8,056 bases of DNA from Corynebacterium accolens (GTDB lineage: Bacteria > Actinomycetota > Actinomycetes > Mycobacteriales > Mycobacteriaceae). Location: NCBI RefSeq assembly GCF_030515985.1, contig NZ_CP100376.1, forward strand, positions 1,584,999-1,593,054, written 5' to 3'. The first letter of the stretch is position 1; each line of letters opens with the position of its first letter. A model generated the notes under the pieces. That model did no database searches, was not told the DNA's origin, and worked only from the letters and a program-made list of their open reading frames with translations. Below, one piece after another: positions 1-4,320 of the stretch. A program made the position numbers and the translations under genes.

Positions 1-996
1 GGCACCTTTGATAAGGACACCTCCATCGCGCAGCGCACGAAGGACGCCAATTCCGGTTCCTTTACCTTGGGCCCCAACCCGGTAAATCCGCTGGAGCTAT
101 CCAATGTCGGCGCAACGATTGCCTCCAATGGCCGGTGGTGCGAGCCCAACCCCATTGACAAGGTCCTGGATAAGGACGGCAATGAGGTCTACCTCAAGGA
201 GACCCCGTGTGAGCAGGCGGTAGACCAGGATGTGGCCCACGCCCTGGCCAATGCGCTATCTGAAGATGCCAAGCAGGGCACCGCTAAGGATGCCGCCCAG
301 GCCGCTGGCTTTAGCTCCCCCATCGCCGCCAAGACCGGTACCACCGAGTCCAACCAGTCCTCGGCATTTTTGGGATTCAACGACGGGCTCGCCGCCGCTC
401 CTTATATTTATAACGACGGCACCGATACCCAGCCTCTGTGTACCTCCCCCGTGCGCCAGTGCACCGGTGCTGGCAACCTCTTTGGTGGCTTAGAGCCCGC
501 GCAGACATTTTTCACCATGGCATCGCAGCTACCGCAGGCTACTCAGAGCGGTCTGCCCAATTACAATAAGAAATACGATGACGGCACCACCGGGGATAAG
601 TTGCTCGATAGCTTGCGCGGCAAAAACGAGTCACAGGCCCGCAGCACCCTTGAAGCCAAGGGCTATGTGGTAAAAACCTCCCGCGTCGTCGGCGGGGATG
701 TCCCCTACGGCCGAGTGGTCCGCGCGATTACCGGGAAGGATGGCAAGAAGGACGGCGCCGAGATTACCCTGCAGCTTTCCGATGGCACCTCTGCCACCCA
801 ATCCCCCTCCAGCGGCGTGGGCAGTGCGAATACGACCGGCGCACAAAATAACACCGGCAGCGCGAACACTACCGGTGTGAGCAACTGGGGAGGAAATAAC
901 GGCGGCAGATTAAACCTCAGCCCAGAGGACTTTGGAATCCGCCAAGAAGATATCGATAACTTCCGCAACGATATCCGCAATCTCCTCGGCCGCTAA
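1..996 (+). CDS. ponA: Class A penicillin-binding protein, PonA2-type, C-terminal part (5' end outside window)
   Basis: Bifunctional peptidoglycan synthase acting outside the membrane: glycosyltransferase plus DD-transpeptidase that cross-links the wall. Only the last 331 codons are present. The frame is open from base 1, so the TTG at 67 is internal, not a start. Seen: a typical transpeptidase stretch (NPLELSNVGATIASNGRWCEP, codons about 30-50), the KTG active-site box as KTGTTE (codons 111-116, bases 331-348), then one PASTA domain (codons about 200-262) and a low-complexity Gly/Asn/Thr/Ser tail (about 263-303) ending in a short charged helix-like segment. The SxxK and SxN boxes and the glycosyltransferase lie upstream and are not visible. 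Cysteines at codons 147 and 154 could form an extracellular disulfide (inference). A C-terminal PASTA domain plus an adjacent metallophosphoesterase gene matches the M. tuberculosis ponA2 neighbourhood as I remember it. The gene is convergent with the YqeY-like gene, with 3 bases between the stops. Family is certain; the PonA2 assignment is likely. Confidence 0.93.
   Translation, partial: GTFDKDTSIAQRTKDANSGSFTLGPNPVNPLELSNVGATIASNGRWCEPNPIDKVLDKDGNEVYLKETPCEQAVDQDVAHALANALSEDAKQGTAKDAAQAAGFSSPIAAKTGTTESNQSSAFLGFNDGLAAAPYIYNDGTDTQPLCTSPVRQCTGAGNLFGGLEPAQTFFTMASQLPQATQSGLPNYNKKYDDGTTGDKLLDSLRGKNESQARSTLEAKGYVVKTSRVVGGDVPYGRVVRAITGKDGKKDGAEITLQLSDGTSATQSPSSGVGSANTTGAQNNTGSANTTGVSNWGGNNGGRLNLSPEDFGIRQEDIDNFRNDIRNLLGR
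852..877 (-). terminator. Intrinsic terminator of the YqeY-like gene, embedded in the ponA coding sequence
   Basis: Read on the minus strand, CACCGGTAGTG-TTCG-CGCTGCCGGTG forms an 11-bp stem closed by a UUCG tetraloop, followed directly by TTATTTTG (bases 851-844). Two of the pairs are G-U on the minus-strand RNA; the plus-strand RNA would have A-C mismatches there, so the minus transcript is the one that folds well. It lies about 120 bases past the YqeY-like stop, inside codons for the ponA Gly/Asn/Thr tail. Termination is inferred from structure only. Confidence 0.72.
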
Positions 997-999
997 AGA

Positions 1000-1464
1000 T
1001 TAGTTAAGCTGGCCTTTTACCTCTGCGGAAAGGCGCTTGCCGTCGGCCTGGCCGGCGGCTTTTGCATTGGCCACTTTCATGACCGCACCCATCTGCTTCA
1101 TGGTGGGTGCTTCACCGTTTTCCTTTTCTACCTCAGCAATTGCTTCTTCTACCAATGCCTTAAGCTCCGCATCATCGAGCTGGCGCGGCTGGTAGGCCTC
1201 GAAGAAGGGGACATCGACAAGCTCAGCCTCTGCCAATTCCGGGCGGCCATTTTCTTCATAGACCTCCGCAGACTCGCGGCGCTTTTTAATCTCGCGCGCG
1301 ATGACCTTGAGGATGTCTTCATCCTCCAGCTCATGGCGGGAGCCAGTGGTTTCCTCGGCCTGGATTGCCGCGAGCAGCGCGCGAATGGCGCTGGTGCGCT
1401 GCTTTTCCTTGGCCTTCATCGACGTTTTCAGATCTGCTCGGATAGTATCTTTTAGCTCGCTCAT
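1000..1464 (-). CDS. YqeY/GatB-domain protein
   Basis: A 154-residue, wholly helical, charged cytoplasmic protein spanning the complete GatB/YqeY domain; relatives are typically near 150 residues. The domain resembles the C-terminal tail of the GatB subunit of tRNA-dependent amidotransferase, which contacts tRNA, but the cellular role of stand-alone YqeY proteins is not established. Visible family features are RTSAIRALLAAIQ near the N-terminus, REIKKRRES followed by the EAYQPRQL segment in the middle, and the C-terminal MGAVMKVANAKAAGQADGKRL. Start choice: an in-frame TTG at 1473-1471 would add three residues, but ATG at 1464-1462 sits 7 bases after a TATATT box (1477-1472), which suggests leaderless transcription from the A of ATG. 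The AAAGG before the ATG is only one base away, too close for a normal RBS. Convergent with ponA and divergent from the metallophosphoesterase gene, so probably monocistronic. Confidence 0.9.
   Translation of the reverse strand: MSELKDTIRADLKTSMKAKEKQRTSAIRALLAAIQAEETTGSRHELEDEDILKVIAREIKKRRESAEVYEENGRPELAEAELVDVPFFEAYQPRQLDDAELKALVEEAIAEVEKENGEAPTMKQMGAVMKVANAKAAGQADGKRLSAEVKGQLN
1039..1063 (+). terminator. Intrinsic terminator of ponA, embedded in the YqeY-like coding sequence
   Basis: GCCGTCGG-CCTGG-CCGGCGGC forms an 8-bp GC-rich stem with a 5-base loop, followed directly by TTTT (1060-1063). One pair (T1043 with G1055) is a G-U wobble on the plus-strand RNA but an A-C mismatch on the minus, so it is better formed in the ponA transcript. 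It starts 43 bases after the ponA stop, within the codons for the AAGQADGKRL segment of the opposite gene. Confidence 0.65.
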
Positions 1465-1471
1465 GCCTTTC

Positions 1472-1477
1472 AATATA
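1472..1477 (-). promoter_or_regulatory. -10 box for the YqeY-like gene
   Basis: TATATT on the minus strand fits the corynebacterial TANANT -10 consensus. It ends 7 bases before the ATG at 1464, placing the transcript start at or one base before the start codon. No convincing -35 is visible. Confidence 0.5.
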
Positions 1478-1507
1478 CGTCCATTTAAGGCAGGTAGTGT
1501 AGAAGCT

Positions 1508-2395
1508 GTGAAACTTCAACGGATTCTTGGCGGCGTCGCCGCAGGCCTAAGTGTTGCTGCTTGGGGCTTTAGCGAGCTCACGAAATTCGAGCTCAAGGAA
1601 TATACTCTTCCGCTCCTTCCCAAGGGCACCCTGCGCGGCGAAGAAGAGTTCCGCCTGCTGCACATTTCTGACCTGCACATGATCCCGGGGCAACAGACCA
1701 AGATCGATTGGGTCTCCGCCCTCGATGCACTGGAGCCAGACCTCGTGGTCAATACTGGCGATAACCTCTCCGATAAGCAGGCCGTGCCCGATACCCTGCG
1801 CGCGCTCGGCCCGCTGCTCGCCCGACCCGGCGTGTTCGTGTTTGGCACCAATGATTATTGGGCGCCGCGCCCGGTCAACCCCTTTAAGTACCTGCTGGGC
1901 AAAAAGCGCGAACCCTCCTACGTTGACCTGCCTTGGCGCGGCATGCGCGCGGCCTTCGTGGAGCACGGCTGGTACGACGGCAACCAAGCCCGCCACGAGT
2001 TCAAGGTGGGCAATGTCCGCCTCGCCGTGGCCGGTGTGGACGATCCGCACCACGACTTGGATGATTATTCCGAAATCGCCGGCCCGCCCCACGAGGATGC
2101 CGATCTATCGCTCGCCCTGCTCCACGCCCCCGAGCCGCGAGTGCTCGAAAAATTCGCCGCCGATGGCTACCAGCTTTCCCTTTCCGGTCATACCCACGGT
2201 GGGCAAATTTGCCTACCTGGGTCGCGCGCCATCGTGACCAACTGCGGCATCGATCGCCCGCGCGCACAGGGCCTGCATGATTTCGGCCCTATGAAGATGC
2301 ACGTCTCCAATGGCTTGGGCACGTCCAAATTCGCCCCAGTGCGTTTATTCTGCCGCCCCTCGGCCACCCTGCTGAGCATCACTGAGGCGGACTAG
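1508..2395 (+). CDS. Calcineurin-like metallophosphoesterase, YkuE-like, membrane anchored
   Basis: A 295-residue phosphoesterase of the dinuclear-metal calcineurin-like superfamily; the natural substrate is unknown. Residues about 5-20 are hydrophobic (signal anchor), so the catalytic domain is probably outside the membrane. Metal-site motifs in order: SDLH (D55, H57), NTGDN (G84-N86), GTNDYW (113-118), LLHAPEP (H206) and SGHTHGGQ (H228, H230). The third motif is normally GNHD and here reads GTND. The GTG start at 1508 is chosen because homology and the hydrophobic anchor begin there; the frame stays open upstream to 1301, but that stretch lies over the opposite YqeY-like gene and looks like shadow sequence. 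No good RBS is seen; TAGTGT at 1495-1500 might be a weak -10 giving a leaderless mRNA. Divergent from the YqeY-like gene across 43 bases. A PonA2-linked metallophosphoesterase is also found in mycobacteria (Rv3683, from memory). Confidence 0.9.
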   Translation: MKLQRILGGVAAGLSVAAWGFSELTKFELKEYTLPLLPKGTLRGEEEFRLLHISDLHMIPGQQTKIDWVSALDALEPDLVVNTGDNLSDKQAVPDTLRALGPLLARPGVFVFGTNDYWAPRPVNPFKYLLGKKREPSYVDLPWRGMRAAFVEHGWYDGNQARHEFKVGNVRLAVAGVDDPHHDLDDYSEIAGPPHEDADLSLALLHAPEPRVLEKFAADGYQLSLSGHTHGGQICLPGSRAIVTNCGIDRPRAQGLHDFGPMKMHVSNGLGTSKFAPVRLFCRPSATLLSITEAD

Positions 2396-2407
2396 ACCTG
2401 CCGTTTT
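2386..2407 (+). terminator. Weak candidate terminator after the metallophosphoesterase gene
   Basis: GGCGG (2386-2390) pairs with CTGCC (2398-2402), including one G-U pair, around a 7-base loop that contains the TAG stop. It is followed by GTTTT. The stem is only 5 bp, so read-through into the tRNA is possible. Confidence 0.3.
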
Positions 2408-2435
2408 GTCGATCTCATTCACCATGCGTTAAAGT
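2406..2435 (+). promoter_or_regulatory. Candidate promoter of the tRNA-Pro gene
   Basis: TTGTCG (2406-2411) and TAAAGT (2430-2435) are separated by 18 bases and resemble sigma-A -35 and -10 boxes. The predicted start near 2442 gives a leader of about 22 bases before the mature tRNA. Confidence 0.5.
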
Positions 2436-2442
2436 ATCTCAG

Positions 2443-2460
2443 TACTGCTTTTAAGCAGTA
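2443..2460 (+). repeat. Inverted repeat in the tRNA-Pro leader
   Basis: TACTGCT-TTTA-AGCAGTA is a perfect 7-bp stem with a 4-base loop (the 18-base element is an 8-base inverted repeat around TT). It ends 3 bases before the mature tRNA 5' end and begins about where transcription is predicted to start, so it would make up most of the pre-tRNA leader. It could be a processing aid or an operator; the function is unknown. Confidence 0.6.
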
Positions 2461-2463
2461 GAC

Positions 2464-2537
<74 letters not shown>

Positions 2538-2541
2538 CAAT

Positions 2542-2567
2542 AGCCCGCAGGAAACTGCGGGCTTTTT
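2542..2567 (+). terminator. Intrinsic terminator of tRNA-Pro
   Basis: AGCCCGCAG-GAAA-CTGCGGGCT is a perfect 9-bp stem with a GAAA tetraloop, followed by TTTT. It starts 5 bases after the mature tRNA end. Confidence 0.93.
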
Positions 2568-2578
2568 CCATGTCTGCA

Positions 2579-2600
2579 GGGCCCTTGGATTCCAGGGCCC
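2579..2600 (-). terminator. Hairpin downstream of the citrate transporter gene
   Basis: On the minus strand GGGCCCT-GGAATCCA-AGGGCCC forms a 7-bp GC-rich stem, which two more G-C pairs can extend with a bulge. It begins 6 bases past the stop at 2606. No T-run follows, so it may be a weak terminator or a 3'-end stabiliser; the adjacent tRNA terminator hairpin also folds on this strand. Confidence 0.5.
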
Positions 2601-2605
2601 GCGAC

Positions 2606-3970
2606 TTAGGCCAGCATTCCGGTAAAGAATGCGATGGCGACGAGGATGATGGAAAATACCCATGCGACGGGGAAGGCTATCTTCAAGTACTTGCCCATCT
2701 GACCGTCCGCCAGTCCCAGCGCCAGCCACAGCGCCGGCGAAAATGGGGAGACGAAGGTTCCCACCACGTTGCCAATAATGAGGGCGCTCGCAGCGCCCAT
2801 CCCGCTGACGCCGAAGGACTCCACCGTGCCCTGCACGATGGGCAGTACCGAGAAGTAATACGCATCCGTGGAGGTCAACAGGTCTAGCGGAACCCCAAAG
2901 AATCCCACGATGAGGTGCAAATACGGTGCCACTCCTTCTGGGAGAACATTCACCAGGCTCAGCGCGATTTCTTCTAGCATCTTGGTCTCATTGAGCACGC
3001 CCAAAAACATCGCGGCCGCGATGATCACTCCGGCCATGGACAAGGCGTTGGGGGCGTGACGCCGCAAGGCATCGCCCTGCTCCATCGCGCCGTCGAAGTT
3101 CACCACCAAGGCAATGGTGGTAGCAATGAGGAACGCGGGCGCCGGCGGCAGCAGGCCCGAAAGCAGGGCGGCGAGCACAGCCAAAGCGATGACGATATTC
3201 GCGATGGTAACCCACCGGGATTTCCGGTACCTAAACCCGAGTTTCTGCTGTTCCTCGGCCTGCTTGGCGGAAAAATCATCCGCCAACGAATTCACGTCCA
3301 CAGAGATGGTGCCCTTAATCTCGCCGCTTTCCTGTAGCTTGGCCAAGCGGCGGTTTTCGCGCCAGCCCAACAGGGTGGCAGTAGCAAAGATGAGGACCAC
3401 TGCCACACCCTGAATGGGCAATAAGTGCAGCCAAATATCGTTCGGGTCTTGCTCAACCACCGCACCGGCACGCCCCAGTGGCCCGCCCCACGGGACCATA
3501 TTCATCACCGAAGCGGCTAGGGCCACGATGGTAATTAGGACATAGCGCGACATGTGCAGCGCCCGGTACAGCGGCAGCAATGCGGGAATCGTAATAAGGA
3601 AGGTCGTGGAACCCGATCCATCGAGGTGTGCCACGATGCCGATGGCGGCCGTGCCTATGGTCACGGCCATGACATTGCCGCGGGTCGCCTTGATGAGGCT
3701 GCGGATCACCGGGGTAAAAAGCCCCACATCCTGCAAAATGCCGAAGAAAATGATGGCGAAGATGAACATCACCACGACGTTGATGACAGAACTTAAGCCT
3801 TCACCAAAGAAATCCGCGATATCTTCTACGCCGAAACCGGTTATCACAGCGCCGATGACAGGCACCAGGGTCATGGGGATGATGGGATTAACGCGGCCGC
3901 GGATGAGGATGCCCACCGTCACAAAGATGATGGCCAGTCCCATCAGGGTCAGCCCCAGGGAGGTCTGCAT
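2606..3970 (-). CDS. CitMHS-family citrate:divalent-metal transporter
   Basis: A 454-residue polytopic inner-membrane carrier, close to the usual length of the family. CitMHS proteins import citrate complexed with Mg2+ or Ca2+ using a cation gradient; which metal is used here cannot be read from sequence. About 11-13 hydrophobic segments are visible: 5-22, 28-46, 61-82, 97-137, 142-160, 181-201, then a hydrophilic presumed cytoplasmic loop (about 203-252), then 253-292, 308-326, 345-365, 390-416 and 430-452. Polar motifs inside membrane segments fit substrate or ion sites: HLDGSGSTTFL (115-125), PWGGPLGR (160-167), STDAYYFSVLP (367-377) and SPFSPALWL (408-416). The ATG at 3970 is preceded by GAAGGAG, which fixes the start. 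Monocistronic, convergent with tRNA-Pro. A GlxR-like site upstream suggests carbon-status control (inference). Confidence 0.88.
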   Translation of the reverse strand: MQTSLGLTLMGLAIIFVTVGILIRGRVNPIIPMTLVPVIGAVITGFGVEDIADFFGEGLSSVINVVVMFIFAIIFFGILQDVGLFTPVIRSLIKATRGNVMAVTIGTAAIGIVAHLDGSGSTTFLITIPALLPLYRALHMSRYVLITIVALAASVMNMVPWGGPLGRAGAVVEQDPNDIWLHLLPIQGVAVVLIFATATLLGWRENRRLAKLQESGEIKGTISVDVNSLADDFSAKQAEEQQKLGFRYRKSRWVTIANIVIALAVLAALLSGLLPPAPAFLIATTIALVVNFDGAMEQGDALRRHAPNALSMAGVIIAAAMFLGVLNETKMLEEIALSLVNVLPEGVAPYLHLIVGFFGVPLDLLTSTDAYYFSVLPIVQGTVESFGVSGMGAASALIIGNVVGTFVSPFSPALWLALGLADGQMGKYLKIAFPVAWVFSIILVAIAFFTGMLA

Positions 3971-3974
3971 TGCG

Positions 3975-3981
3975 CTCCTTC
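3975..3981 (-). promoter_or_regulatory. Ribosome binding site of the citrate transporter gene
   Basis: GAAGGAG on the minus strand, 4 bases before the ATG at 3970-3968. It is the best Shine-Dalgarno in the window and contrasts with the neighbouring genes, which lack one. Confidence 0.8.
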
Positions 3982-4011
3982 AAAAGTCACTGGCGCCCGC
4001 CTGGCGCACGC

Positions 4012-4038
4012 CATTAGCCAATGGACGTATAGCTAATG
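4012..4038 (-). promoter_or_regulatory. Inverted repeat and -10 candidate at the citrate transporter promoter
   Basis: CATTAGC (4012-4018) and GCTAATG (4032-4038) are 7-base inverted arms 13 bases apart. A second, overlapping palindrome is CCATT-AGCC-AATGG (4011-4024). On the minus strand the interval contains TATACG (4031-4026), a possible -10 giving a start near 4019 and an untranslated leader of about 50 bases. The layout suits a regulator binding over the core promoter. No -35 is clear. Confidence 0.4.
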
Positions 4039-4049
4039 TTAAACACTGC

Positions 4050-4065
4050 TGTGTGGTAGCGCACA
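4050..4065. promoter_or_regulatory. CRP/GlxR-like operator upstream of the citrate transporter gene
   Basis: TGTGTGGTAGCGCACA matches 10 of the 12 defined positions of the GlxR/CRP consensus TGTGA-NN-TA-NN-TCACA, which is bound by the cAMP-sensing corynebacterial regulator GlxR. Its centre lies about 38 bases upstream of the predicted start near 4019, close to the classic -41.5 activator position. The match is seen in the sequence; the regulator is inferred. Confidence 0.5.
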
Positions 4066-4133
4066 TTCCTGCCGTGAGCCGCACATATCCCCCTGGGCCG
4101 ACCTGGATAAATAGCTTTGGGCAAAACGGGAAA

Positions 4134-4162
4134 CGACGCGGCGCCCCTACAGCACCGCGTCG
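4134..4162 (-). terminator. Terminator hairpin downstream of the YhgE-like gene
   Basis: On the minus strand CGACGCGGTGC-TGTAGGG-GCGCCGCGTCG is an 11-bp stem with a 7-base loop, followed by TTTCCCGTTTTG (4133-4122). One pair is G-U on the minus RNA but A-C on the plus, so the minus transcript folds better. It lies about 160 bases past the YhgE-like stop, implying a 3' untranslated region of nearly 190 bases. Confidence 0.6.
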
Positions 4163-4320
4163 CCCCTATTCCCTATCACTCACAACGGCGCAAGCCGTTC
4201 GCCTACCCCCTAAGTAGACGGTGTGAGCACTAGCAAGAATAACACTCCTCGCATTCCAACCATAGCGATGGCAAATATTGCCAGCTTCATACAAGCTTTT
4301 GCCTATTTAAGTACACAATT
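4163..4320 (-). other. Gene-free structured 3' region of the YhgE-like gene
   Basis: No credible gene lies in 3971-4320. The part nearest the YhgE-like stop is noticeably AT-richer than its surroundings and carries three small hairpins: AACGGC-GCAA-GCCGTT (4184-4199, with a GNRA loop if read on the plus strand), TGGCAA-ATA-TTGCCA (4269-4283) and AGCTT-CATAC-AAGCT (4283-4297). It is probably the 3' untranslated region of the minus-strand gene. A small RNA cannot be excluded, but I match it to no known family. Confidence 0.4.

Noticed and set aside
67..69. TTG as the start of the first coding region
   Set aside because: The frame is open and PBP-like right from base 1; this codon is internal to the transpeptidase domain.
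1301..1507. N-terminal extension of the metallophosphoesterase to base 1301
   Set aside because: It lies over the opposite YqeY-like coding region and is Ser/Ala/Arg-rich shadow sequence; homology and the membrane anchor start at 1508.
4137..4168. Direct repeat CGCG(G/T)CGCCCCTA, two copies 19 bases apart
   Set aside because: It overlaps the 11-bp terminator stem, whose arms account for most of the similarity, so it is weak as an independent repeat.
3552..4217. 221-residue plus-strand reading frame
   Set aside because: Mostly antisense to the citrate transporter, with Met/Pro/Arg/Thr-biased composition typical of a shadow frame in GC-rich DNA.
4163..4320. Known riboswitch or 6C-type RNA
   Set aside because: The C-rich loops and hairpins were compared from memory with actinobacterial RNA families; no diagnostic core could be matched.
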